Source: Sipunculus nudus (lineage: Eukaryota; Annelida; Sipuncula; Golfingiida; Sipunculidae). Taken from it: 64,000 nucleotides of DNA. The notes beneath the pieces are model-generated. The model was given only the letters and a program-made list of their open reading frames with translations. It did no database searches and had not been told where the DNA came from. Made by a program: the position numbers and the translations under genes. The DNA lies in the NCBI GenBank assembly GCA_026874595.1, contig CM049316.1, positions 67,418,676 through 67,482,675 of the forward strand, written 5' to 3'. Of this stretch, positions 37,068 through 47,986 are shown piece by piece. How positions within the stretch are numbered: position 1 is the first letter of the stretch; the number at the start of each line of letters is the position of its first letter.

Positions 37068-38259
37068 CAGTGGAACCCCGCCTTGCGACCACCCCACAAT
37101 TACGACCACTTTGCTTTGTCCCGAATATTTTTTAGTTTATTAATGTTTATAAATGACTCAAAATTACGACCACCCCTAAATTCAGAATAACGACCAGATT
37201 CCCTGGCCCCAGTGCTAATGAGACCTGGCTAATATGACCACCGCCGAGAAGTACTGAAAAAACATTTGTCACGAGTCAATGGCTGCGTCTTGTCACAGGC
37301 GCCTTAACGAAAGATCAAAGCGGGTAACAAGGTTTCTCAACGCGAGTGTTAATCCGGTCCTGCATATCGCTCCGTCTCGGTGTCTGCGCTGAGGCTCTTT
37401 GGGGCGTAAGTTATAAATCAAAGAGGGTAACCATCGGCCTGATTACTTAATGAGCCGGTCAGCCCTGGGGTCTTGGGCTAGCGATGCATATTGCCCCTCA
37501 ATGATCACCTGTACTACAGCTACCCTAAGTGCGGGGCTGAGAGCTCAATATTTCAACTCATCACATATTGTTCGATCTTCTTTGGACAAATAAACGACCT
37601 AGTTAATTCTAAATGTGTTCATACCTTATTCACACTGAGTGTTGGACAGTCAGTAAAATGTATATATAAAGCTTGCATGTGGGGAAAATTCCATACATTG
37701 TATTGCCTTATCTGATAGATCGCTGTCAGTTTATTACTATCCTGGTTCAATTTGCATTTTGCTTGCTGTTGTGCGACCATGCCTCTGGAAAAAGCTCTCC
37801 TTGAAGGAGAAAGTGGCATTAATCAAGGCGGCAACACCAGAACGCAGTCAGCACCAATTGTCTCAGCACGCAATATACACTCAAGCTGAACGCTAAATAT
37901 ATGTTCAATATGTATTCAGTAGGTTGTCTTCGTATTGCCTCTAATGTTATTACGTGTTGAAAAATCATCAGTCACTGCGTATGTGTACATGTATATTATT
38001 TTTTTAGCATGAATAGATATATAACATTTTTTATTTCTTTTCAGTTACACACACACACAAAATCATAATAAGGGTCCTCCATTAAATAAAATATTTTGAT
38101 ATAATTCAAATTAAAGATATGCAATAGATACACACTGATACACATAAAATATCAGCGAGTTATATGCGAGCAAGGTAGGAGTTTCACAAATACGACCATC
38201 CCCAAATTACGACCACTTTTCTCAGTCCCCAGGGTGGTCGTAATTGTGGGGTTCCACTG
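37068..38259 (+). mobile_element. pogo/Tigger-type (Tc1/mariner) element, degenerate
   Basis: The left end reads CAGTGGAACCCCGCCTTGCG and the right end, reverse complemented, CAGTGGAACCCCACAATTAC. Both carry ACGACCAC-type subterminal repeats. CAGTRGAACC... ends with GACCAC motifs are typical of Tigger/pogo elements. TA follows the right end at 38,260-38,261; the left flank is CA, so one side of the TA duplication seems to have mutated inside the microsatellite. At 1.19 kb it is too short for a full transposase but carries an N-terminal remnant at 37,789. Element boundaries are clear; autonomy is lost. Confidence 0.85.
37789..37887 (+). pseudogene. Remnant of pogo/Tigger transposase N-terminus (CENP-B-like HTH)
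   Basis: In the frame starting at 37,789 the sequence reads KKLSLKEKVALIKAATPERS and then QHQLSQH before a stop near 37,887. In pogo/Tigger transposases and CENP-B the first DNA-binding helix-turn-helix has the same KxLxLxEKxxLIK...S...LA pattern. The rest of the transposase (second HTH, DDE domain) is not found in the element. A nearby ATG (37,779) is in a different frame, implying a frameshift at the very start. Confidence 0.65.
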
Positions 38260-38425
38260 TATATTAAACATATGCCATCGATGAATTTTAGGGCAGATCC
38301 GGGATCTCGGGGAAGGGTTTGTCGTTTGAACGGGGGAACTAACACCTTTTGTCTACCACTCAAGAAAAAAAAATTCAGTCGTAAATAATATAAACACTGC
38401 AAATGAAACATTTTCAGTTAAGGTC

Positions 38426-38665
38426 ATGTCCCTTTTACCCGGATCCTCCCATGATAATATTGGCGGGAGCGGCAATGGAAGATTGTGCATACAATCTGTA
38501 AACATTTTCTCTTGCATTTGGGCTTCTTGGAAGAACGCCTATAATTGGCCTTTAGTTACTAAAGAAACGGGGCCTAAAATTGTACAGCAACTGTCTGAAA
38601 TCAGTCCTGGACAAGTCAGCAAGACCAGAAAAAACCTCGCAATGTTTCTGTCACAATGTGTCTGA
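38426..38665 (+). CDS. Candidate coding end (unrecognised), between two transposons
   Basis: An open frame of 79 codons whose last 36 or so codons look protein-like (KETGPKIVQQLSEISPGQVS, then KTRKNLAMFLSQCV and stop). A possible acceptor (ttggcctttag) lies at about 38,556, so a terminal exon of about 38,557-38,665 is the more conservative reading. I recognise no domain. It sits in the 530-bp gap between the pogo/Tigger-type element and the large transposon. Confidence 0.3.
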   Translation: MSLLPGSSHDNIGGSGNGRLCIQSVNIFSCIWASWKNAYNWPLVTKETGPKIVQQLSEISPGQVSKTRKNLAMFLSQCV

Positions 38666-38787
38666 CGCTGCAGCGTAGAGCAAAATGGTCTGAAAATAAA
38701 TCGTCGATCAGTAAAATATATAATATATGTATATTTAATACATAGAAACCTGACCATTAACGGAGGCATTAGTATATCAGTGCGAGC

Positions 38788-38790
38788 TTA
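38788..38790. repeat. Target-site duplication TTA (left)
   Basis: TTA directly precedes the left inverted terminus; the same TTA directly follows the right one at 45,619-45,621. Confidence 0.7.
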
Positions 38791-38952
38791 TAGTCGGGTC
38801 GTTGAAGCCCAGAAATGATGTGTACATGGTAAAAATGGTAGAAAGCTAAATTTGGTGTCATATGAAAGGCCGCATTGAGTAGAATAACATATCAAAAATC
38901 CGCTAAAATCCGCTCTGGGGAAAGAATTTTTACAGCAGTTTGAAAAATTCAC
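38791..38952. repeat. Left terminal inverted repeat of the large transposon
   Basis: Pairs with 45,465-45,618. Shared blocks in order are TAGTCGGGTCGTTG, AAATGGTAGAAAGCT, TTTGGTGTCAT, TAGAAT-ACATAT, AATCCG and TTTTTACAGCAGTTTGAAA. Confidence 0.85.
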
Positions 38953-39733
38953 TTTTTAGAATAAAAGTGATTGCCTGAAACAGGAAAATCTACGTTGATC
39001 CGCATTTATTTTTTAATCTGTTCACATTCAACATGAGCCAATGTTTTTATGATGAATACGACGTGTAATTTTAATGTGTTCAGTCAAATAGAATCATTTC
39101 CTGAATTTATGTTGTTGTTTTTCAACCTTGAAATAATATTTTATCATTTAGAGTTATGAAACGTAATACATTCAAACTTATACATCTGTACTCCATTGGG
39201 CAGTGTCAAACCATTACTGAAGTCTGAATACGGTGTCAATCAAGTAAAACTACATTAGAAACATTTATTGCCGGAGTGCATGCACTTGCTAAGATACAAT
39301 GTAATACATCCGGCACTAGGCATTAGACCGACCGCGGCCTGGGGAATATAGCTGTTCCCCTGAAAACGATACCTCGGTCTTGTGGTTTACACGCAGGCTG
39401 GTAGCAGCTTGGGCTTTGTACTCGGTAAACGCTTGTGTGTTAATACAACGATCTCACCATTGATAAAATGTGTTGTCTTCCAATGGTCACATAGATTTAC
39501 AGCGCCCGGGTATTGCCTGTATTTAAGAAACAAGACAGGTTACACTTCTCAGAATAGCCTATGATGGCAATTAAACATTCATTTACCCTGACAATTTGGA
39601 CTGAGTTTACCTGCAACTAAGGTTGATAGATTACTAGACTTCTTTATTCATTTATACAATTGCTAAGGTGTAACTAATTTGTTGATATCCATCACTTTTA
39701 TATTTAAATTGCAATAACTGTCCATGATAAAAT
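38953..39733. other. 5' region of the transposon gene
   Basis: AT-rich sequence between the left terminal repeat and the start codon. No other coding region is supported; a 60-codon frame at 39,382 has no motif. It presumably carried the promoter, but no clear TATA element stands out. Confidence 0.5.
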
Positions 39734-41062
39734 ATGGCTGAGGTGCCGACTTCATCAAATGCCTTCTCAAACTGCCGGGGAGACTGTTGTGTCATATGTA
39801 AATTAAGCTTCACTGAAAATAGACCATCCGTACTGTAACAAGGAAGGGCTTACAGAGAATAATCAGTTGCGCTGAACAACGAGGGGAGTCAGAACTTAAC
39901 ATATATCTTAATGAATGTATTTGTTTTTCACCAGTAAAAAAGGTGTTAGTACATCAAACCTGCCGTCGAGATTTCATTGACCAAAAAAGAATCAACAGTA
40001 CTAAAACTGTAGAGGAGCCTTGCGCCAAAAAACTTAGGTCAAGTTTGTTGCCATTCAATCCGAAAGAACACTGTTTTTTTTATGGAGCATCTGCTGCGCC
40101 AGATGATCCACATCCAGGTCGAAGTCGGGTTCATGCTGAAGAAACTCTACCCGTACGTGAAAAGCTTCTAGAGTGTTGCGACAAGAGGGAAGACTCCTGG
40201 GCATCTGAAGTAAAACAACGCATTTTAGGATCTATTGCCTTGGTTGCAGCAGAAGCTGTATACCATGACAGCTGTTTTTCGCGGTTCTTCCTAAAAAAGG
40301 AATTCGGAGCATCAGCAATAAAGAAGCCCCAAGGCCGATCCGAAGCAAAACAGCTGAAATATTGGGTTTGATATGCTTTGTGATTGGCTCGAATCTGAGG
40401 ATGATATGGAACTGTACACAGTTTCAGAACTACATGAAAAAATGGCAACATTTGCTGGTCCTTCAGAAGTTTACGGTGTTAAGAGGCTCAAACAAAAACT
40501 GAAGGAACATTACAAGGAATTTATTTTCTTCGCTGAAATCAGAGGCCGCAAAAATGTAGTTTGTTTCAGAAACATGGCAAAGTTCATAATAAATGATAGC
40601 TGGTACGCAGGTAAGGAAGATAACAGTGAGGATGAAACAGAACGTGTTATCAAGACTGCAGCAAGGATCATAAGAGCAGAAATTCGAGAAAGGGAGTATG
40701 ACCTATCCAATTATCCTACCTGCGAGGACATAGAAAATACCGATCGTGGCAAGAAATGGATCCCCCGCAATCTGCAATTCCTCTTGAAAATGTTGATTCC
40801 ATCCGAATTAAAACAGAACAGTATTGGACACTGCATTGTCCAGGCAGCCCGACCAAGGTCAGTTATAACACCAACGTTGTTTGGTTTGGGTGTTGAGATG
40901 GACCATGTATTTATCTCAAAATGGCTGATTAGTGAACTGTCCCGCTTAGGATTTTCAATCAGCTATGATGAAGTGACCCGATATAAGCAATCTGTTATTC
41001 AGAGTGAGAATCTTGAGAATCTTCTAGCCGAGTATTTTCCTGGCACATTCACGCAGTGGGTG

Positions 41063-41731
41063 GCCGATAATATTGATCACAACGTGGCAACTTTAGATGG
41101 ACAAGACACATTCCATGGTATGGGAATTATGGCGATTGCAATAACTAGAAACGACACATTGCCCATCTTGAAATCACGTGCGATTGTCAGACAACCCTGT
41201 ATCAGTGTAAATGATCTCTTAAAGGATAGGGGGGTTCCCATTCATCAATACATAGGACCATCTGGAAAAGGTCTGGCATTAGTTAATTATAGACCAATTA
41301 TTGAACTACAGGTTCCATACACATTGCCCTCGGAACTGTGCTCTGATTTTCTTTGGCACTCAGGTGGCTTATTCAGTGAGGCTGAAAATCCTAGACCAAA
41401 CTGGTCGGGGTTTATGCAGCATGTTTTCTCTGGAGATCAGTACCCTGCTTCAAAATCCAAAACGCTGCTTCTGCCAATCATTGACTTGAATCCTTCGGAT
41501 GAAACATGCATCTACTCTACATTGCTCTATATTCAAAGCCAAGCTAGGCAACTGAATATACAAACGCCATGTATAACATTTGATAAACCTTTGTGGCTGA
41601 AAGCTATGGAAATAATTACTGCTAATTCAATGAAGATAGTTTGCAGACTTGGCGGATTTCATACAATAATGAGTTTTCTGGGTAGCATTGGATCCACGAT
41701 GAAAGGTTCAGGATTAGAGGAGGCACTAGAA
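41063..41731 (+). other. Possible DDE-type (RNase-H-like) acidic residues of the transposase
   Basis: Within the longest intact block, conserved-looking acidic residues occur in the order expected for a DDE core: Asp in ADNIDHN (41,066 or 41,075), Asp in TFDKPLW (41,582), and Glu in SGLEEALE (41,717-41,731). The spacing is about 170 and about 45-50 residues. This assignment is from pattern only; no fold could be checked. Confidence 0.3.
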
Positions 41732-43186
41732 ACCGTATATGGACCAAATGCAGTTCATCATATGATGTCAGGAAAGGCAATTTCTAGGGCGTTACGAGGG
41801 CATTTCATGGTGGAGGCCGCTTTAATGAACCAGCTTTTTATGGGAATTGTTCCATGCTCATTGCATAATGGGAACCAAGCTTTCACCTTCACAGAAATAT
41901 ATGAGAATCCACTTGAAGAACATGGATCAGACATTGAGAATGCATCTTTCATTGAGCATACCTGTGTAGATAATGGACCAAGTGACAAGAATCTTGGAGA
42001 GATGGAGAGAGATATCACAATCCTAGGGGATGAACTTGATGAAACAGAAACAAAGAAGATCAAAGCTTTTTATGACGGAGTAAGAGATAAATCTATACCA
42101 GTTTCTTGCATCTTTGAATCAAATGAATTTGTCAAATTGGAGATCTGCTTGGTGAAATATAAAGCAATGCTTTCAGACAGGTCGCCAACAGCAAGGCTTT
42201 GGTTGCAGTATATAGAATATGTTGAAACTCTTAAGTTATTCATTAGAGCTGAAAGGACAGGAGATTGGAGTCTTCATCTCATCGCGATTGGTAGGATGTT
42301 TAATTTATTTGCTGCTACTGGCCATATTAACTATGCAAAAAGTGCACGTCTTTATCTGCAAATGATGCAAGATTTGCCAAATGACCATCCTTGGCTATAT
42401 ATAACTGTTTCGCCGAGAATGGATTTCACACTGTCCGCAGAACTAGAAGATACTGGGCAGATCTTTAGACGGATCTAACCATTGAACAAATCATGATGCG
42501 GTCTATCAAGAGTCGAGGAGGACTGACCAGAGGAAGAGGCATGACCGAGTCCGTCCGCCTGCAGTGGATCTACAGTATGCACAAATGTGCTGAAGTCCAT
42601 GAGGCCATGACGACGCTGACTTATATGAAGCTAGACTCCAGTGAGCAGCAACACACTGAGCTAGGAAAATCCAGATGTCAGCGTGATTTCAAAGACCTGA
42701 CCAACATCTAGACATGGTTCAAGCATCATGACCCCTTTGATGTGAACGAACAGAAAATGCGTTCTTTGTCTTCTGGTTTGAGTGCTTCAGGCAGTGACGG
42801 TGTGAACTGTTACCAGACAGAGGAGATTGGGGCGAAAATCCACAAACAACTCGACAATATGAGTGTCACGGAGGTATCCATTAAAAGAAGCGAGCAAGTT
42901 CGAGCATTAGATCATTTGTACCCGGGAGTCAAAGTTGACAAGCAGAAGGTTCAAATCGATTCAAATATTTTATTCTCTCGCCTGATTGCTATAGTACAGA
43001 GACAGGAAAATATGGCACCGTATTTTGATTATGAACTGACAGCAGTGCCAACCTCTTTATTAAAAAACGATGCTATGCGAAAACCAGCAAATGCCCAGCT
43101 AGCTAAATTCCTGACTTCAGGTGTGAAGCCATGTGAGCTTACTAAAGAGGCCATACATGTGCTTGATGGCGGGGCACTAGGGTAAA

Positions 43187-43860
43187 ATGGATGAAAAAAC
43201 AACGTACAAAGACATAGCCAAAAAATATGTAGATTATGTTCCGACCAAGTACGGAGACTGCTGTGTCGTATTTGATGGCTATGGTCAGAGCCCATCAATC
43301 AAAGACCACGAGCATGTAAGAAGACTTGGCAAGACGTGTGAGGATATATTCCTCAGTGAATCTATGATGGCCCACAACAACCAGCAGATCTTTCTTGCAA
43401 ATGAGAAAAACAAGGCACAGTTCATCTCATTGTTGTGTCGCTACCTGCAAGATGATGGTAAAATTGTACATGTCAGCAGGGGAGACGCTGACACCAAGAT
43501 AGTTGCGTGTGCTCTTCAGTATGCAACACAGGGGAGAGAAGTCACCATTGTAGCAGATGACACTGACCTGCTAGTTCTCTTGATGTACCACTGGAATGAA
43601 GATATGGCAAAAATATGTTTCAAGTCAGAGGCAAAATCGTCCGTGAAACAGAAGGCCCATAAATCATGGAAAATATGTGATCTTGTCTACAAGGCTGGCA
43701 AAACAGTCACAATTAAAAGACATATTGTTTCTTCATGCATGGACTGGTTGTGATACTATTTCTGCCACTTTTGGCCAAGGCAAAACTAGTTTGCTTTCAA
43801 AGATGAAAAAGTCCCAGGTAATACAGCAGATATCATGTATAATGGATGATCATAAGATGT
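43187..43860 (+). other. FEN1/XPG-like PIN nuclease region of the transposase
   Basis: The motif series FDG (43,271), GDADTKIVACAL (43,481), VADDTDLLVLL (43,550) and HAWTGCD...FGQGKTSLL (43,734-43,797) parallels the acidic N, I and H3TH-proximal motifs of FEN1/XPG nucleases. In those the Asp residues bind two metals and a helix-hairpin-like GxGK loop follows. Spacing is compact, as in PIN-like domains. One frameshift (about 43,720) separates the last motif from the others. Confidence 0.6.
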
Positions 43861-44221
43861 CACCAGATGAAATCGGCAAAGCTGGCATCCGATTGTTTGT
43901 GCTACTCTGTGGTGGCAGAGAAGGTGAGTCCTTGAACAGTCTGCGGTATGCTAAAGTCATGGAAATTATTTCAACATGCAAAACCTCACTTGATCCCCAG
44001 AAACTACCACCTACAGAAAGAGCAGCACATTTTCACAGTTTACGGGTCCACCTGCAGGTGATGATTTGGAAGAAACTGAACAACAACGAACTGGACCCTG
44101 AGCACTGGGGGTCGAAACTGTTAGGTAACAGCCTCACGCCACTTATGACGGATTTGGCTGCAGGGCCAGACAGTATTCTTAAGTTTATAAGGTGCAAATG
44201 TAGATGTCAACCAAAAACCCG

Positions 44222-44353
44222 TGCGGAACAATTGTCTGTTCATGCCGCAAAAATGGTCTCAAATGTGTTACTGCATGTGGAGATTGTAGAGGCGAAAGCT
44301 GTAGAAACGCCGAAAAGATCATTATAGAAGAAGGAAAAGAAGAAGACCAATAA
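44222..44353 (+). other. C-terminal cysteine cluster of the transposase (frame 2)
   Basis: Reading frame 2 from 44,222 gives CGTIVCSCRKNGLKC, then ACGDCRGESC, and ends at TAA 44,351-44,353. Together with RCKCRC just upstream in frame 3 this makes a dense Cys motif resembling CXC-type zinc clusters. In the current frame 3 the cluster is lost, so it is visible only if a frameshift at about 44,215 is recognised. Confidence 0.65.
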
Positions 44354-44354
44354 A
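44349..44354 (+). terminator. AATAAA polyadenylation signal overlapping the stop codon
   Basis: AATAAA at 44,349-44,354 contains the TAA stop of the transposase frame. Further AATAAA hexamers lie downstream near 44,841. Confidence 0.35.
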
Positions 44355-45464
44355 TATTTCCGTATATGATAGATTAACCCTAAATACGTGTACCAATATG
44401 CACGTAAAGGAAGGCAAAGCTGGATAGCCATAATTTCTTATGGTTAATTCCAGAGACCAGTGTTGGTTGACAAATGGTCAGCAGTTGGAAGGGCTCTTGT
44501 TTCTAAACCAATAGCTTACCCGTGTATCTTGATTCTGTAAGATTATAGAATGGAAACCGAAGGTAACATAAACTTATATCAATAGGATGATGCGAAACTG
44601 GCATATTCCAAGAGGGGTGAATTCTAGTTAAGATTAGTTAAGTAAACGAAAAAAGGGCTGATCGTCTCAACAAGTTGGTTATATATGTTCATACTGTAAA
44701 GGTGATACCATTTATTCCATATAAACCCACACGACAACCCAACTGAATGGCTTTTTACATTAATCACGTTATGATAATCATCATATTTGCTGATTGAATT
44801 CGACGGTTTCAGTGACAAAAGGTGTGAAAGATTACAGCTACAATAAATAAAATGTTCACATATTTTGAAAATGGACAGATTATAGGAGGAATCAAGTGTA
44901 AAATAATTTGTATATGAATTTGGCATACCAAACATTCCAAACGTAATTTAAACTGATCACTCTTTATTTTTTTTTAAATGACTCATATATTTTATATTTA
45001 AATATTTAGAATATATGACAATGCTAATGGATGTGGCACACTTGTAGATGTAGCGCAAAAATGTTTACTCATCAAATACTGCGTTTCACAAAAAATGTGA
45101 AGAAAACGCAAAATACAAGCATCTTAAAATTTTACAAAAATTTTAATTTAAATTTTATAGTTCACAAATATAGCATTAAATATAGCATGACCATTGATTC
45201 TGATGTTTTCAGTAGAACTAAATTATATCATAGGGAAGTTTCAGTGTCCTTCATCAAATACATAAAACAATTTTTCAATAATTTTCACTTTTTTAAATTT
45301 TAATTTTAAATTAGAATTATTTTTAAAAAAAACTATACAAATGAATTCATCACGCCAAAGACGTCTCATATTGCCTATGACATGTTAAAAGAGATTTTAA
45401 TTTGAAGTCAGGTATCTTAAATCACAAAATAGGAACTTTATATGCAAATTTTTTATTTGAAAAT
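44355..45464. other. 3' region of the large transposon, no gene
   Basis: AT-rich sequence between the transposase and the right terminal repeat. Only short Lys/Phe-rich frames occur. Confidence 0.6.
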
Positions 45465-45618
45465 TTTTCAAATTTCAAACTGCTGTAAAAACTTTTCCCA
45501 AAAGCGGATTTTTTTCGGATTTTGGATATGTAATTCTACACACACTGGTGCTTCAAATGACACCAAAATCAGCTTTCTACCATTTTTTTCCACGTGGAAC
45601 CCTCCAACGACCCGACTA
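45465..45618. repeat. Right terminal inverted repeat of the large transposon
   Basis: Reverse complement of the left terminus with the same block order. It ends CAACGACCCGACTA and is followed by TTA (45,619-45,621). Confidence 0.85.
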
Positions 45619-45621
45619 TTA

Positions 45622-46131
45622 AGGTAGAATCAAAGGAGAACATGAGGTCTTAACAAAAGATACAATTCATTATTCATGATGTTTGTATATATATCAATGA
45701 TCTACAAATGTACCTCATGTGCTCATGATCGAAAGTTTTTTATAATACCTCCACAGATCCCTCCCTCTCTCTCTCTTTGTGGTTATTGTCCTTTATTTTG
45801 CCTGAAGTCCTTCCATCTTGATGCGGGAAGTGTAGGTAGACATTGACTTTTTGATAAGGCCTGAGACCTCTAAAAGTAGATATATCCTATTAGGAGCATG
45901 AATCAGGGGCAAAAAAAGTTGTTGTTCCATTCGTGTACGTGCGTCAGGTTCCAAGTGGATATATGTTCAGTAAACCTGGACCCAGTTGCGCTAACAATGT
46001 GACATATCAGTTAGAAACAGTACAGTCACAAATTCGTAATACCTATTGTGTGAAATCGTACAGGGTTCTTAAAATTCGACATAAACATTTGAACAAGTGA
46101 CTATGTATGCTTCTATGTTTTATGGTGTATA

Positions 46132-46181
<50 letters not shown>

Positions 46182-47073
46182 CTAAGCAATAAATCAGTAC
46201 TTTCATAATAAATGCTCTATAACTGTAATAAAATATTTTTTATGAAATGTTCGATTTAAATGTTACCTACACAATATCTCTAGGCAGTTTGTATGATTCG
46301 TATTTTAATGAAATGTTGCGTTTAAAAAAAAAATATTTTTTTGGTGAGATTTAAACCAGTGGCCTTTAGAGTGTGTAATATGTACCAGTTTTTTTACAGT
46401 TTTGTGGGTAGTTTTTATTCTCAGATATAGTGTGACGGAAGACTTTTTTCTAATTCACCCTGATGGTGGTTTCAGATTTTCATATGACTGTCCCATTAGA
46501 CTTGACGGGGCATCAACCGCCTGATGATATTTGCTTGTAGCAGACGACAACCCACGCACTAGTTCAAACCGGGAAGTTACTGGTAAAAACTACCTCTGCA
46601 CCTGCCGTTAGGAAGCAGGCTGCCTGCTCTATACATGACGGGAGGCATTAGAGCCAGATTGTCAAAGATGGCGAATTATACGAACACCAATTTTGCGAAC
46701 GTTAGCCCAGATGACCTATAAATTTTTACCTCCGCCAGGTGGCGTGAGGTGTCATGTTTTAGACTCGGGGGGGGGGGGGGGGGGGGGGGAATTTGGTTTG
46801 TCTGTGTGCAATTTTAAGCAAAATTTTCTAAACTGATTTTGCTAGAATGTTTGAGAGGGTTAGAATAACACCTGAGGAATAATCTTTAAATTTTTCTATT
46901 AAGACACCAGTTCTAGTTTTAAAGAGCTAACCAGTAAATTGATTTGTTGAGCCAGTACACTATTTTTCTATGTTGTTGTGTGTATTTCGATTAGGCGTGC
47001 ATTGTGGCCTCGGATCTTATTTTTATTTTCATATTTTTTATACAGCTTGGTTCTAGAATTTACAGGATATAAT
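45622..47073. other. No gene seen; microsatellites
   Basis: Contains (AT)n at 46,136-46,179 and a poly-G run of about 23 at 46,767-46,789. A decayed tRNA-like stretch may sit at 46,550-46,650 on the minus strand (GGTTTGAACTAG B-box-like), too weak to call. Confidence 0.5.
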
Positions 47074-47081
47074 CTAGAATA

Positions 47082-47986
47082 CAGTGACGTAGAGTCGAGT
47101 CCACACCATACGAGTGCGAGTGCAAGTCCGAGTCTAGGCCACTCGAGTTCAAGTCCATCTTCGAGTCCGAGTCATTTGGAACCCGGGTCCGAGTCCAATA
47201 CAAATATTTAAATAAATTAGGTTAGACACCTTAAATCTGCCCATGATATATCCGAGAGATATAATACTGTTCAATGTTAGTTCTGATAAATTGTTAGACA
47301 AAATTATCCTGTTGGTAAAATATTATATTTATGTGGCAAGATGTTAAGAATACCCGTTGTTTCTAAATGAGGCTGTTAAACATATAAAATTATACTATAC
47401 TATTGAGAGACAAGTAGCAATTTAAATAAAGGGAAACTTGTTCAATAAAATTTATTATGGAACAGATTAAATAGGTTTCTAAGTGTCGATGATTGATTAT
47501 AAATGTTACTTATTTTTTTTTAACTCTGCATGATAGAAATATCATATATTGATCTTTTGTTGTAGGAATATACTATTACGATTTTTTACTGTTTCATTAC
47601 ATATATATGTGTATCTGTATTGTTTTGAAATAAAAGAAAATAAATAAATTTAAAAAGGATATTTGAGATTATCATGCAAATGATAGGTTAAATTGCAAGT
47701 GCCCTTTAATAAAATATTCAATTACGTTTAGCTTCTGATGTAGAGTTAAAAATTGGTATATACAGTTTTATTTGTTGGAATATTCTGTTGGTAATGAACC
47801 CATGCATGTGTCCCATCGTTATGTAGTATGTGAAAGAGATATCTTTAATACTGGAGTCGAAATTGACCTGATTTTTCGAGTCCTTACCCCAATGTCCAGG
47901 TAAAAGTCCGAGTCCAAGGGTTCAGAGTCCGAGTCCGTACAAAAGTGGACTCAGGTCCATATCCGGACTCGAGTCCTACATTACTG
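47082..47986. mobile_element. hAT-like non-autonomous element, copy C, complete with 8-bp duplication
   Basis: A 905-bp element starting CAGTGACGTAGAGTCGAGTC and ending GGACTCGAGTCCTACATTACTG when read in pieces. It is flanked by perfect 8-bp direct repeats CTAGAATA at 47,074-47,081 and 47,987-47,994. An 8-bp duplication with CAG...CTG tips is diagnostic of the hAT superfamily. Both ends have blocks of CGAGTCCGAGTC-type hexamers that could serve as repeated transposase binding sites. No ORF inside, so a transposase would have to come from elsewhere. Confidence 0.9.

Larger units (their letters stand above)
39734..44353 (+). pseudogene. Inactivated transposase with XPG/PIN-like nuclease region (Academ-like)
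   Basis: Intronless, about 1,540 codons, read through frames 2-1-2-1-2-3-2. The ATG at 39,734 opens into CCVICKLSF. After frameshift 1 (about 39,810-39,838) come VHQTCRRDF, then HCFFYG and YHDSCF, Cys/His pairs that look like zinc ligands; Tyr at 40,081 stands where I expect Cys. Frameshift 2 is at about 40,355-40,369. The 701-codon middle block has ADNIDHN (41,063), TFDKPL (41,579), LEEALE (41,714) and HMMSGKAISRALRGH. Frameshift 3 is near 42,415; TAG stops are at 42,466 and 42,709; frameshift 4 is near 43,180. The nuclease-like block has VFDGY (Asp 43,274), GDADTK (43,481), ADDTD (43,553) and, after frameshift 5 near 43,720, HAWTGCD...GQGK (43,734). After frameshift 6 (about 44,215) comes a Cys cluster with CSCRKNGLKC and CGDCRGESC. 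It is not translatable as it stands. Family known to me mainly as multicopy invertebrate proteins. Confidence 0.8.
38791..45618 (+). mobile_element. 6.83-kb DNA transposon, probably Academ superfamily
   Basis: Bounded by inverted termini with perfect 14-bp tips (TAGTCGGGTCGTTG) and about 160 bp of imperfect inverted repeat, flanked by a 3-bp duplication TTA. The interior carries one intronless, inactivated transposase-type gene (39,734-44,353) with a FEN1/XPG-like region and a Cys-rich C-terminus. As I recall the literature, Academ elements have 3-4 bp duplications, an XPG-type nuclease domain and a C-terminal cysteine motif, which is the combination seen here. The superfamily call rests on memory of the family. 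The structure (TIRs, duplication, single gene between) is direct from the sequence. Confidence 0.75.

Noticed and set aside
39921-39934. Apparent splice acceptor (ttgtttttcaccag) just upstream of the VHQTCRRDF segment
   Set aside because: The same frame continues upstream without a stop to about 39,838 and reads as sensible protein (GLQRIISCAEQRGESEL), so the gene is intronless here; the match is chance.
41758-42063. Minus-strand open frames inside the transposon gene
   Set aside because: Antisense shadows of the plus-strand coding frame.
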